Below, one piece after another: positions 11,950 through 23,100 of a stretch of DNA of 64,000 nucleotides. Position numbers and translations under genes: made by a program. A model generated the notes under the pieces. That model had not been told where the DNA came from. It did no database searches and saw nothing but the letters and a program-made list of their open reading frames with translations. The stretch covers positions 21,170,868-21,234,867 of the forward strand of contig CAXIPT010000001.1 of NCBI GenBank assembly GCA_964030475.1. Reading direction: 5' to 3'. Origin of the DNA: Tethya wilhelma (Eukaryota; Porifera; Demospongiae; Tethyida; Tethyidae). Each line of letters opens with the position of its first letter. Position 1 is the first letter of the stretch.

Positions 11950-13600
11950 TACACAAATACATTTAAGCAATCCGTGTATAACTCACAACTCACCATCTCT
12001 CCGATGTCATTGTAAGCCCAGTATCTGGAATAGAAGCTACCAAAAGCATATCGAGGAGGAATGGGTATCTTTCCAGACACCTAGGTACAACACACACTTA
12101 AATATCTTCAACATTAAATTCACATCAAAACTGACATACCATTCCAAATTCTTTCAGTGCAAGCTTGTAATCTAAATGAATGTATAAGAGTTTACTAGTC
12201 AGTAATGCTGCAAACAAGTCAAGTACAAGGAGTACCCTTGGTACACTGACCATGGCCGTGTCCAAAGAAGTAGAGGTCTCTGTAGGACTCTTTACCATAG
12301 TAACACGCTTGCTTTGGATCAGAGGCATGCTTGTCGTAGCAACATCCCTAGAATGATAGGAAGGCAGGCTATTTCTAACAAGGGAGTTTGTAGCAGTTAA
12401 ATGTGTAAGTTGCCTAAGGAGCATCATATGTACCATTCCGTTGCAGTCGAACTGTGAAATTCCCACATAGCCACACATTTGACGCTAAATGTGCAAGAGG
12501 AGAAAAAAAAATTGATTATGAGAATTAACTGAGTATTCCAATTTAGTTAACATGATATTCCAACCTACCTTGTTAGCAGTCACTGATGAGCAGTCACTTG
12601 GTTGTGGGAAGGACAGGTTGACGACCCACGGCCAGTCAGAGCCATCAAACCGAGGACGATTGGTATCGTCAATCACAACATAACCGGTCTTCGATATCAG
12701 CCTACACATATAACGTACATAGAAAAGCTTACATGAAGTACAAGCAGGTGTACATACCCCAGTGTACAATGGAGATCTTCTCGTGATTGGTTGAAGCAGT
12801 CCAGTTCAATGCTTCCATTTACACGATCCAGAGTCTGAGATAAACCAGATAAAAGTAACTAACTGTGCAACTGCAGCAAACTTTATAGTGATTCAGGTTG
12901 ACTTACTCGAATGGTTCCCATGAGGTTTCCATTCAGAGCCATCTCTGAGGCAGGCACTGGCTTCCACTCTGCCTTCAGACCACTGCTAGTCTCAACAGTC
13001 ACATCCAGGTTGGATGCACTGAATGATTCCTCACTGTCACTGAGATAACGAACCTAGAGTGAGATTAGCATCAAGGCCGAGTCAAATGTATACCTGACCT
13101 TAGTCTTTCCGCTAAAAAGATAAATAACTGCAGCCTAGCTTGCCAGACCCTTTATAAATGCTCAGCTCAACTACAAATTGCCTGAAGTAGTGCTAAGCTA
13201 GCATACATTGACAAGTGGGGAATAGGCTGAGCAGCTAAGCTGCATGTGGCAACATCTGACAATTTGCCACTGGCATTGGCTTCATAATCATATGTCAATG
13301 CGCACTAAATACCTGTACAGATGGTGTTTTGATAACTTTCCAACTTCCATCTTGAGAGGTATCAAAGTTTGGCGTGGGCAGGTTTCTGTTGATGAATGCA
13401 AAGGTTGGAGCATCATTGTTTCCACCCCACTCCATGCGAATCATGTTCTCAGTGAGGATGGTGAAGCGAGCTTTGCCCACTTGAACCACAGACTTCGAGT
13501 TTGGCTTTGGGTCGTAGTCACCATGTTGGTAGGAATACTGGAAGCAACAGAGGAGAGCAACAAACATGAAGAAAAGTGAACTCTCCATCTCGACGACCAT
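3677..13600 (-). CDS. Secreted glycoside hydrolase family 31 (alpha-glucosidase-like) with trefoil insert
   Basis: Retaining alpha-glycosidase of family GH31, probably secreted or lysosomal; substrate not deducible. Starts at ATG 13600 with a hydrophobic signal peptide and ends at TGA 3677-3679. About 22 short exons can be followed in phase. In order: beta-sandwich N-domain (13600-13313; 13053-12910), a six-Cys P-type trefoil motif split over the exons at about 12665, 12483 and 12348 (CGYVGIS...GCCYD), then RYAFGSFYSRYWAYNDI, VTDMDWH (about 11800) and GWTGFTWD (about 11560). The nucleophile region DFWWLDWQQGE is near 10950, then RWGGLGNHRYQVGFSGD, then GYWSHDIGGH with the probable acid/base (10237-10022), then RLRAALLPYIY (6526-6436) and the C-terminal beta domains. 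The exon at 8464-8249 duplicates 10237-10022; the protein needs only one. Introns hold a large inverted-repeat element and microsatellites. The 5' end shares a promoter with CFAP276. Confidence 0.88.
5375..5396. repeat. (CA)n microsatellite
   Basis: Eleven CA units in a GH31 intron. Confidence 0.9.
6200..6254. repeat. C-tract followed by (CA)n
   Basis: A run of about ten C followed by some 21 CA units, in the GH31 intron just 3' of the YYEYPESPEAY exon. Confidence 0.9.
6548..8006. mobile_element. Non-autonomous inverted-repeat element rich in TTGCGCAA palindromes
   Basis: About 1.46 kb element in a GH31 intron. Its two ends, about 160 bp each, are imperfect reverse complements (outer ends TGTATATGTTCC). 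Each end is packed with short palindromes such as TTGCGCAA and AAATGCGCA. No transposase frame was found. The left end lies about 21 bp upstream of the splice acceptor of the GH31 exon at 6526. A smaller element at 7163-7526 is nested inside. Target-site duplication is not clear. Only the interior and right end are repeated in the tandem copy at 8545-10317. Confidence 0.7.
7163..7526. mobile_element. 364-bp MITE, CAGTGGCGGATC ends
   Basis: Starts CAGTGGCGGATC and ends GATCCGCCACTG, flanked by a 5-bp direct repeat GACTT. Contains a CG-rich inner palindrome near 7206. Nested in the larger palindrome-rich element. Confidence 0.85.
8249..8464 (-). other. Duplicate GH31 exon (SHDIGGH segment)
   Basis: A 216-bp exon with intact acceptor and donor, phase 0 on both sides, repeating the exon at 10022-10237. 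It encodes the strand carrying GYWSHDIGGH, the general acid/base region of GH31. Including both copies would keep the frame but repeat a core catalytic segment, so only one is expected in a functional mRNA. Confidence 0.85.
8935..9298. mobile_element. 364-bp MITE, copy in tandem unit B
   Basis: Copy of the element at 7163-7526, carried along by the tandem duplication with the same flanking GACTT. Not an independent insertion. Confidence 0.85.
10313..10392. repeat. (TCAC)n microsatellite abutting a splice donor
   Basis: About 20 units of TCAC; on the transcribed strand this is (GTGA)n. It begins immediately at the donor of the GH31 exon ending GFSGDVHP, so every unit offers a GTGAGT donor-like sequence. 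Confidence 0.9.
10601..10803. mobile_element. Diverged CCGTATAGC-type MITE
   Basis: Ends ACCATATAGCCGG and CAGCTATACGGTA form an imperfect terminal inverted repeat of the family that recurs at 37731, 40098 and 54908. Intronic in GH31. Confidence 0.5.
11876..11944. repeat. (CA)n microsatellite
   Basis: About 34 CA units in the GH31 intron between the RYWAYNDI and DMDWH exons. It lies at the left edge of the 2.5-kb segmental duplication and is absent from copy B. Confidence 0.9.
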
Positions 13601-13730
13601 GTGCTAATTCTTCGCGCACGCGTATATAAATAGTAAATAAAAATTACATCATTCACGGTTAGGGAATTCCCTAATCCAAGCGTTTCTATAGCAACAGAAT
13701 TCGAGCAAGCAGAACCGAAAGAGCACAGCA
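13601..13730. promoter_or_regulatory. Bidirectional promoter GH31 / CFAP276
   Basis: Only 130 bp separate the GH31 start codon (-) from the CFAP276 start codon (+). Seen: a CG-containing stretch CGCGCACGCG, TATATAAATA near 13622, a GGGAATTCCC palindrome and the X-box at 13682. Copy B holds the equivalent at 16280-16409. Confidence 0.7.
13682..13695 (+). promoter_or_regulatory. RFX X-box upstream of CFAP276 copy A
   Basis: GTTTCTATAGCAAC matches the X-box consensus GTHNYYATRRNAAC at every position, 35 bp before the ATG. RFX factors drive ciliary genes in animals, which fits the identity of the downstream gene. Confidence 0.75.
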
Positions 13731-14258
13731 ATGACTAGCAGAGATCCTTACCCCTTTCCAAGGCTGGAGAACGACGACGACTTTGTCGGGAGTAAGTCAA
13801 AGTCTCTCTCCAACAGTGGGGACAGTCTGAAGAGGAGTGGAGAAGGTGAAACACTCAGGCTCTCTCAAAACGAACTTGATCCCTGGACCAGGCTCAATGC
13901 AACCAAGACCCTGTCAAGCCATCGTCAAGAAATCATGTACTACGACCCTCAAGCGCCTCGTGATAGCCTTGACTTTGTGCTCAAGTGTCAATATGATCAC
14001 CACAAGGAGTTCATGAGCTCCAAAGCACAGACTCTTTTTCAGCCGGAAACTCTGGGTCTAAATCATGGTCGGGTCCTCAAGAACAGACCAGTCATTCCGG
14101 AACCAGTTACCCTTGAGACTAAATCTCTGGTTACTTTCTCTGAGCCAAGGAAGACAGCCATCCACAGTGCCAAAGGGTTGGCTATTGAGAGTCACCATTC
14201 TGAAGCGACTAACAGAGGATACTCTCGCAAACACGATGGAGGCTTCTACTCTACTTAG
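13731..14258 (+). CDS. CFAP276: CFAP276 (C1orf194)-like ciliary microtubule inner protein, copy A
   Basis: Single-exon 175-residue protein, close to the usual ~170 residues. Family features seen: N-terminal TSRDPYPFPRLENDD, then DPWTRLNATKTLSSHR, YYDPQAPRDSLDF, an HH pair, and the C-terminal ATNRGYSRKHDGGFYST. Known role of the family: lines the lumen of doublet microtubules in motile cilia. The start at 13731 is the first ATG after the X-box. Divergent from GH31 and duplicated at 16410, where the protein is identical as translated. Recognition is from memory of the family, without a search. Confidence 0.87.
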   Translation: MTSRDPYPFPRLENDDDFVGSKSKSLSNSGDSLKRSGEGETLRLSQNELDPWTRLNATKTLSSHRQEIMYYDPQAPRDSLDFVLKCQYDHHKEFMSSKAQTLFQPETLGLNHGRVLKNRPVIPEPVTLETKSLVTFSEPRKTAIHSAKGLAIESHHSEATNRGYSRKHDGGFYST

Positions 14259-14447
14259 TTAATTGTGGTGGTGACAAGCTTGTAAAATCAGACATAGTTA
14301 TTTTTGGGAACATGACTCTAATGCTGTAACTTGAAATTGTTTCTGCTTGTTTTGCTGATAAATATTGCTTGAACAGGAAATTATAACATGATTAGAATAA
14401 ACATACACAAATACATTTAAGCAATCCGTGTATAACTCACAACTCAC

Positions 14448-16279
14448 CATCTCTCCGATGTCATTGTAAGCCCAGTATCTGGAATAGAAGCTACCAAAAG
14501 CATATCGAGGAGGAATGGGTATCTTTCCAGACACCTAGGTACAACACACACTTACATAAATATCTTCAACATTAATTCACGTCAAAACTGACATACCATT
14601 CCAAATTCTTTCAGTGCAAGCTTGTAATCTAAATGAATGTAAGAATGTACTAGTCAGTAGTGCTGTAAACAAGCCAAGTATAGGGAGTAAGTACCCTTGG
14701 TACACTGACCATGGCCATGTCCAAAGAAGTAGAGGTCTCTGTAGGACTTTTCACCATAGTAACACGCTTGCTTTAGATCAGAGGCATGCTTGTCGTAGCA
14801 ACATCCCTAGAATGATAGGAAGGCAGGTTATTTCTAACAAGGGAGTTTGTAACGGTTAAATATGTAAGTTGCTTAAGAGCATCATACGTACCATTCCATT
14901 GCAGTCAAACTGTGAGATTCCGATATAGCCACACATTTGACGCTAAATGTGCAAGAGGAGAAGGAAAAAATTGATCATGAGAATTAATAACTGAGTATTC
15001 CAATTTAGTTAGCCTGATATTCCAACCTACCTTGTTAGCAGTCACTGATGAGCAGTCGCTTGGTTGTGGGAAGGACAGGTTGACGACCCACGGCCAGTCA
15101 GAGCCATCAAAGCGAGGACGATTGGTATCGTCAATCACAACATAACCGGTCTTTGATATCAGACTACACATGTCCAGAGATTTTTAGATGAAGTACAAGT
15201 CAATACAGTAGGTATGATTATTATACATACCCTAGTGTACAATGGAGATCTTCTCGTGATTGGTTGAAGCAGTCCAGCTCAATGCTTCCATTCACACGAT
15301 CCAGAGTCTGAGATAAACCAGGTAAAAGAAACTAAACGTACAACTGCAGCAAACTTTCTACAAAAAACACATCTAATGTCATGTTAGTATATACATTGAC
15401 AGGCCTGGTACATATATAGCTCTATCATATTTGCCACGCTACTATAAAATCTAATCTACTTACATACCATACATTCACTTGAGTACAAAATTATGTACAT
15501 TTGCATGCAGCAACAAAACAAAAAATCACCAGGTTGAGAGTGATTCAGGTTGACTTACTCGAATGGTTCCCATGAGGTTTCCATTCAGAGCCATCTCTGA
15601 GGCTGGCACTGGCTTCCACTCTGCCTTCAGACCACTTCTAGTCTCAACAGTCACATCCAGGTTGGAGGCACTGAATGATTCCTCACTGTCACTGAGATAA
15701 CGAACCTACAGTGAGATTAGCATCAAGGCCGAGTCAAATGTATACCTGACCTTAGTCTTTCCGCTAAAAAGATAAATAACTGCAGCCTAGCTTGCCAGAC
15801 CCTTTATAAATGCTCAGCTCAACTACAAATTGCCTGAAGTAGTGCTAAGCTAGCATACATTGACAAGTGGGGAATAGGCTGAGCAGCTAAGCTGCATGCG
15901 GCAACATCTGATAATTTGCCCATAGATATTATACAATATTTATGATTTGCCATTGGCATTGGCTTCATATGTCAATGAGTGGCTTAAATACCTGTACAGA
16001 TGGTGTTTTGATAACTTTCCAACTTCCATCTTGAGAGGTATCAAAGTTTGGCGTGGGCAGGTTTCTGTTGATGAATGCAAAGGTTGGAGCATCATTGTTT
16101 CCACCCCACTCCATGCGAATCATGTTCTCAGTGAGAACGGTGAAGCGAGCTTTGCCCACTTGAACTACAGACTTCGAGTTTGGCTTTGGGTCGTAGTCAC
16201 CATGTTGGTGGGAATACTGGAAGCAACAGAGGAGAGCAACAAACATAAAGAAAAGTGAACTCTCCATCTCGACGACCAT
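14448..16279 (-). pseudogene. Truncated GH31 copy (5' eight exons only)
   Basis: Copy of the first eight GH31 exons, from the signal peptide (ATG 16279, exon to about 15992) to the RYAFGSFYSRYWAYNDI exon (14537-14448). Exon frames and splice sites look intact with a few substitutions (for example Ile to Val in the first exon). After the last donor the sequence runs straight into the 3' flank of CFAP276 copy A, so the catalytic DWQQGE and SHDIGGH exons are missing. It could at most yield the N-domain plus trefoil; more likely a duplication remnant. Confidence 0.8.
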
Positions 16280-16360
16280 GTGCTAATTCTTCGCGCACGC
16301 GTATATAAATAGTAAATAAAAATTACATCATTCACGGTTAGGGAATTCCCATTTCCAAGC

Positions 16361-16374
16361 GTTTCTATAGCAAC
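16361..16374 (+). promoter_or_regulatory. RFX X-box upstream of CFAP276 copy B
   Basis: The same 14-mer GTTTCTATAGCAAC is preserved in the duplicate, 35 bp before the second ATG, although bases just upstream have changed (CCTAATCC to CCATTTCC). Confidence 0.75.
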
Positions 16375-16409
16375 AGAATTCGAGCAAGCAGAACCGAAAG
16401 AGCACAGCA

Positions 16410-16937
16410 ATGACTAGCAGAGATCCTTACCCCTTTCCAAGGCTGGAGAACGACGACGACTTTGTCGGGAGTAAGTCAAAGTCTCTTTCCAACAGTGGGG
16501 ACAGTCTGAAGAGGAGTGGAGAAGGTGAGACACTCAGGCTCTCTCAAAACGAACTTGATCCCTGGACCAGGCTCAACGCAACCAAGACCCTGTCAAGCCA
16601 TCGTCAAGAAATCATGTACTACGACCCTCAAGCGCCTCGTGATAGCCTTGACTTTGTGCTCAAGTGTCAATATGATCACCACAAGGAGTTCATGAGCTCC
16701 AAAGCACAGACTCTTTTTCAGCCGGAAACTCTGGGTCTAAATCATGGTCGGGTCCTCAAGAACAGACCAGTCATTCCGGAACCAGTTACCCTTGAGACTA
16801 AATCTCTGGTTACCTTCTCTGAGCCAAGGAAGACAGCCATTCACAGTGCCAAAGGGTTGGCTATCGAGAGTCACCATTCTGAAGCGACTAACAGAGGATA
16901 CTCTCGCAAACACGATGGAGGCTTCTACTCTACTTAG
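16410..16937 (+). CDS. CFAP276: CFAP276-like ciliary microtubule inner protein, copy B
   Basis: Second copy. The several base differences from copy A are all silent, giving an identical 175-residue protein. That pattern points to purifying selection or gene conversion after duplication. It keeps its own X-box promoter, shared with the truncated GH31 copy, and lies about 240 bp upstream of the ankyrin gene. Confidence 0.87.
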   Translation: MTSRDPYPFPRLENDDDFVGSKSKSLSNSGDSLKRSGEGETLRLSQNELDPWTRLNATKTLSSHRQEIMYYDPQAPRDSLDFVLKCQYDHHKEFMSSKAQTLFQPETLGLNHGRVLKNRPVIPEPVTLETKSLVTFSEPRKTAIHSAKGLAIESHHSEATNRGYSRKHDGGFYST

Positions 16938-17176
16938 TTAATCGTGGTGGTGACAAGCTTGTAAAATCAGACATAGTTATTTTTGTGAACATGACTCTAA
17001 TGCTGTAACTTTCTGCTTGTTTTGCTGATGAACTTTGCTTGAACAGGAAATTATAACATGATTAGAATAATTTAATACGCATGCGCAGTAACAAGGATAC
17101 CAAACTTCCTGTGCATGTGTTTGTGGTAAATTATAAAAGCTGGCTAAAATACAGCACAAGTCATTGGGAAAAAAGT

Positions 17177-20100
17177 ATGTCTAAAGAAGGCCAACTTCTC
17201 AAAGCGTGCAGAGAAGGAGATTTCAGTCTAGCTGTTCAACTCCTTCAGCAAGGCTATAGCCCTGATGCCAAAGAGGATGAGACAAAAGCTTCACCACTTC
17301 ACTATGCTTGTCTGAAAGGGAATCTGTCCTTTGTGAAAACCCTTGTTGAAACCTACAAGTGCAATGTGGATTCTAAGGACAAAGTAAATCAAACTCCACT
17401 GCACTATGCTGCTCAAACTGGCTCCAAAGAAGTGGCACAATATTTACTGGAAAAGAATTGTATTCCAGAACCAATTGATGACAATGGTGAATCTCCACTA
17501 CACTTGGCATGCAGTGAGGGACACACTGACCTTGTTGCACTGCTCTCAAAGAAATGCAACCGTCAACTTAGAAACAAAGCTGGCCTTACTCCTCTTCAAC
17601 TGGCCACAAATCGTGAGATGAGCATCCTTCTTCGTCAACACAGTAAGAAAATGGTCGAAGAAGAAACTGCTGACAGGTCTGGTCGTGATCAGTCCAGTAC
17701 CACTGGTTCAGGAGCTAACCAACAGAGTACAGGAGGTGGCACAGGTAAGTGATTTATGATGTTTGATTTCATCAGCATATCACTGACGCATGCATGAATG
17801 GCTATTATGTATGTATGTATCCTAAACTGGAGTCTTGTAACTCATGCTTGTAAAGTACACTGTTAAAATTTAATTTTGGTGTGTAAAAACAAAAGTAAAA
17901 CTACACACTTTTCACAAAGTGTGCTACTATTACACGTAAAGTGTCTCCAATAAGTACACACTTCACTTAGTGTGTTACTTCCACATGTAAAGTGTCACTA
18001 ATACTACACATTTTATTTTTATTTTTAACATACCAAAACTTAACAGTGAAAAGTAGCCTCATTCCCAGGCTCTCTCCCTGATTTTTGTGCACGTGCGTGT
18101 ATAAATATTCACTGGGAGAGAGTCTTTATAAGGCTGGTTTACATCAGAATATAATAATTATTGTAGAAAAGTATGATAGTAATTATATGTGGCTAGCTGA
18201 GATGCATAATCACACACAGTTGTTTACAAGCAAGTATAGCTATTGAAGTGCATCGACCATTTCCTCATTCATAATAACCTTATCTAATCTACCCTGTAGG
18301 TCACACAGGTGTGCAAAGGAATTCTTTTTCTTTGCTTTTGTGGCTTGATTTAGTTTAATTTTTGTATTATATACACCTTGTACACTCTGCCATACATTGT
18401 GTATGCTCAATAAGCCTTTTTCCTACTAAAATTGTTAGGCTTAATAATCAATAGTGGTGACATATTATTTGATATAGGGAATTCATTTCTATTGTAATTA
18501 TAGAGGTTATCCCCCTTGGGTTAAAGGTGGACTGGTTTCCTTGTTTAGTTTACTATCAAAGTAATTCCCCCTATCTGGAGGGGTTGGATAAAGTATCCCA
18601 CCTGGCCAGTCATGTTTTGGGTGGCATGAGTCTGAATTCTTCAAGTTTTTCAGTAATCTATGAAGCTAACATGTCCCTGTTTTGATATTAATCCATGCAC
18701 AATAACAATTATTATAGTGTGGTAAGAGTTTACTTTCATGTAATTGTCCCTATTAGTAGCCATAATATCATTAAGATTTCCGGTTATTATGTGAAAATAA
18801 ACTTAATAGAAATGACGTCATCTATGTAGGGACTTGTCATGCACATATCTCTATTATAGATAGCAAAATAAATTTATGCAGTGCTTACTCAATCTTTTGT
18901 TGTGCAGGAAATTCAGGGGTCCAGAATACACAATCCTCTGCTTCTCAAAGAGGTCAAAGTTCACAGCCATCTCCTGGCGCTGCTAGTCAGTACTCGGCAG
19001 CTGGTATTGATGTGTCACACATTGATCCGGAATCCCTCAAACTCATCCAACAGCTGATGACCTCAGATTTACAACAAAGTAGCTCAGAGGAGACTATGCT
19101 TGAAGCCTTAGCCTCTGATTTACAACAAGACAGCTCAGCAGAGACTTTGCTTGAAGCCTTTGCTGAATTTGCCACTGGTTTGCTAGGCCTAGGAGGTGAC
19201 AGAAATGAGGAACCCCCTAGTGATTTAGACCATCTCGTTGCCAGAGTAAAGTCTGGACCAAATGAAATGAGTAAAGACGACCACCTTCTTGTGAAGAATG
19301 CTGTGGCTAGTGCATTAAACATATCACCTAACTCGTTATACCTGGCTCGCCTTTTGCCAATGACTGAGGGACCGAATTCTGTGGAGCTGGTTCACTGGGC
19401 CGTATCAAAGAGTCTGATGGGCAGTTCTGTCCACATTGACCCCACAAGTGAAGAGAATTTGAAACGGCACAATGTTGCAGATATTGTCTACAAGGGGAAA
19501 TGTGTATTCTTTGATCATGATTACCATTTTGAGGTGAGAGGGAAAGACCTATAGTACTAGTAACGCTTTGTAGTCAAGGATACAAATTATTGCAAAGAAT
19601 GCTGTCGCAATAATATTCTTTTTCTGCTGTATATATATACCATGCATATCTCATTAACATAATATTGTGTTTTCAGGGTGGTAGTGGAGTTTCTGGAATG
19701 AGCGGAGGAGGATCTGGGAGCTCTTTTGGTGTCAAGTACATCTCCAGTGACCTTGACTTTGACTCTGAAATGAGGAAGGCAGGGGATAAACCAACAGTGG
19801 TGGAATTCACAGCAGATTGGTATGTAGTGTTGCACCTGAAGCACATTCGTGGCCCATTAGGCAAATGTGATTTTTACAAAAATAGTTTGCATTAAGTAGT
19901 CATCCACTCAGACAAGAGTCTAATGTCTAAGAGTAAGTAGGAAATTGATTTCCTCTTTCAAGTTCTTCTGCATTGTCATGGCAACAGGATATTAGCATGA
20001 TTACATGTACTAGCTGTACTTCACACCTATCAATCTTGTGGATTTATTTTTTATTGAAGAGTACTATAATTTTATTTTATTTTCATGTCTAATTGTCCTC

Positions 20101-23100
20101 TGCCAATGATAGTAACAATCACTTGACAGTTGTTGTCCCTTCGTGAAATGTAGAGTAGATCTGGGATATATTATCATACTGAAACTAGCTTCAATATCCT
20201 GGAGACTAGCATCATATACTTAAGTAACATACTCAGTGCATACACCCACACACATGAGGATATACAATACAATACCTCAATGAATTGGGTATTCATAAAA
20301 TGACAATGATGATTGTTTTACTCTCTGTTTTTAGGTGTCCCCCATCACTGTACATTACCCCTCACTATGCAAAGCTCAGTGTGGACTTCCCAGAATTGGT
20401 GTTCCTCTCTGTGGATGCTGATGAGTGTAGAGTAAGTGTATCCCAAAGTGGATGTGGTTGTATGAATTTACACAGGGTTCAACCCACATATACTCATTAC
20501 TGGAGTGTTGACAGCTGCAAGTGTGCAGTGTGTAGTGAAGGAATGTATTATGTTCAGTTTGGACTGGGTAGAAGCTAGCCTCATTCCCAGGCTCCTCCTT
20601 CGTGAATATATTTCTTTATTTTCTATTCGTGAAGAAGTGAGGCTAGGTAGAAGCTCATTCTGTGTTACACGTCTATCCAGGAAGCTGTAGGTGATTATGG
20701 TGTGACGTCTTACCCAAGTTTCCAGTTCATGAAAGGTGGATACAGTTTTGATGAATTTGGAGTAAGCATATAGCTCATACATTTTCGTCTACGACAGTTG
20801 ACTTTGAGTCACTTCTTATGTGTGTGTGTATTGTATAGTTTTCAGGTTATAATGTGGAAAAGTTGTACAGCAGGGTTGAGACATGGAACAAAGATCATGC
20901 CAACTATGTAAGTTAATTGTTCAGAGTATAAGTACAGTACAAGGTATATATGCCTGCTCATTAAGTTGTTGTAATATTGTCTTTTCATACTCATTCACAC
21001 ATCTGTTACACAGACTGTTCCTGATATAGGGGAGGATTTTCGAAAACTAAAGAAGAGCAAGTTACCTGATGATCTTGAACGAATCGTAGCCAGAATCAAG
21101 GTCAACGATGATGACACAGAATTCGGCAGCTATGAGCATGCCAAGAGAGCCATTGCTACAGCACTGAAGACACCACCAACCTCTCTCTACTCAGTTAGAC
21201 CTGGAGTGAGCTCCGTACAGGAAGGATCATCAAATGTCAAAATTGCCCATTGGGGCATTTCTCGCAGCATCATGGAGCATGCAAACATCACACCAGAAGT
21301 TGAAGACTACCTGAAGAAGTACAATGTTGCTGATATTGTCTACCAAGGAAAGTGCTTCTTCTTCAATCCAATGTTCTACTTTGGAAAGGTAACATAAAGT
21401 TACATGCTTGTGTGAGCTAAATTTACATACCACAATTGCACAAGTAAATTATTTTATGTCTGATTTGCAGAGCTCCATGGATGATGTGGGACAATTTGGT
21501 CTGAAGTACATCACTAGTGATGAAGATCTGAAGAAGGCTCTTAAAGATGCCGGAGATGATCCAGTGATAATGGAATTCACAGCACATTGGTATGTAGATC
21601 ACAAGTCTCCTTCCCCCCCCTAGTTTAGACACTTTTTCGCTCCTATAATTACATGCTGTACAATGCAGAATGTATGGTGATAATGCATATGGTTTAGCTC
21701 AATAGACTGCACACACATACTTATGAAAATGTACTATGACATTCTCTTATCTAGGAATCTTGGACTATAGTATGATTAGATAATGTCCATACGTGCGTAC
21801 ATTATGATCTCATTTTCTTATTCACAGGTGCCCTCCTTCACTCTACATTGCCCCGTACTATGCAAAGCTCAGTATAGACTATCCTGACATCATTTTTCTA
21901 GATTTCCTGAATTTCATTTTGTCAAAGGTGGACACAGCTTCAGTGACCTAATGGTATATATGAAGTTACTATTAATAATGTGATAATAGTTTTGAATATT
22001 TTTGTAATTGTAGGTACACATTTACCTACATACAGTATATTATTATGACCATAAAATTTTTTTAAACACGTTTTGAAACTATTCTTTAACATTTATTGTT
22101 TCAGGTGTCTGGATATGATATTGATGGGCTTACAGCTGGTGTGGAAAAATGGAATCTAGCTCACGCTTCTTACGTAAGTTTGAGAAGCTCAGCCTGCTAA
22201 TATCAAGGGATGAACAGTGATTTACAAATTCTCTCTCTCTCTCTCTAATACAAACTTAATGTGTGCATGTGCTTAGATGGTTCCAACCAAGATCAAACGG
22301 ACAGTGACCATTTGGGAGAATGGATTCACAGTCGACAATGGTCCACTTCGAACAGGAATCCCATATGCTGACAAGAAATTTATGGAAGCAATAAAGAGTG
22401 GGTATGTCGATAAGATTCAGCTTAACGACACACTCCTCCATCAATATATTTGTTTATACCTATGCAGACAAACACCTAAAGAGCTAGTAGATGCTGCATT
22501 TGGTGGAGAGGTGGATCTAAAGGTAGTGGTCAAAATGGATGAATCATACGTCAAACCAAAGATGAAACCCTTTGCTGGAGAAGGACACAAACTAGGAGGG
22601 TATGTGAAGAAATGTCACCAATGCTGATCTTTTGGTCCGTTCATAAAATTTAATTTCTCATACAATCATGCATAACTCACTATAGGCCAGTTTGCTCTAG
22701 AGATGGTAGTGACTGCAAAGAAAAGTTGCTCCAACCAGCTATTGGACTGCCTAGCAAGGATCCCTCATGCACAATGAAGAGAGAGCCAAAACCAGCAAAG
22801 GCTACAACGCAACCACCAAAGACTGCGCCACAACCACAAACAGCAGTAACACAGCGACCACCAACGAAAAAATCAAAATCTGTCGGAGGAACAACTACTA
22901 TTAGAATCAGATTGGCAAGGGGAACGAGTTTGGATGGAAAGTTTGCTGAAACACAAACTGTACAAGATATCCGAGACTATATTGACAGGTGAGTGAAAGG
23001 TAGAGTATATGAAGAAGTTAGAATTTCATTTTCTGTTTTCTCTTGATTCCAGGAATAGTGATACTCCTGTAGACCCCAACATGAGCTACATTCTTATCTC

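Larger units (their letters stand above)
11945..17069. repeat. Tandem segmental duplication: GH31 5' half plus CFAP276
   Basis: Copy A about 11945-14399 and copy B about 14400-17069. The junction at 14398-14402 joins sequence 3' of CFAP276 to a GH31 intron. The copies differ by scattered substitutions and intronic indels (an extra ~180 bp near 15360-15540 in B), so this is a real, moderately old duplication rather than an assembly overlap. Confidence 0.9.

Noticed and set aside
11711..12080. Val-Cys repeat proteins on the - strand
   Set aside because: Translation of the (CA)n microsatellite running out of genuine GH31 exons.
13244..13579. Open frames opposite GH31 exon 1 (and at 15947)
   Set aside because: Antisense shadow of a well-supported exon with signal peptide.
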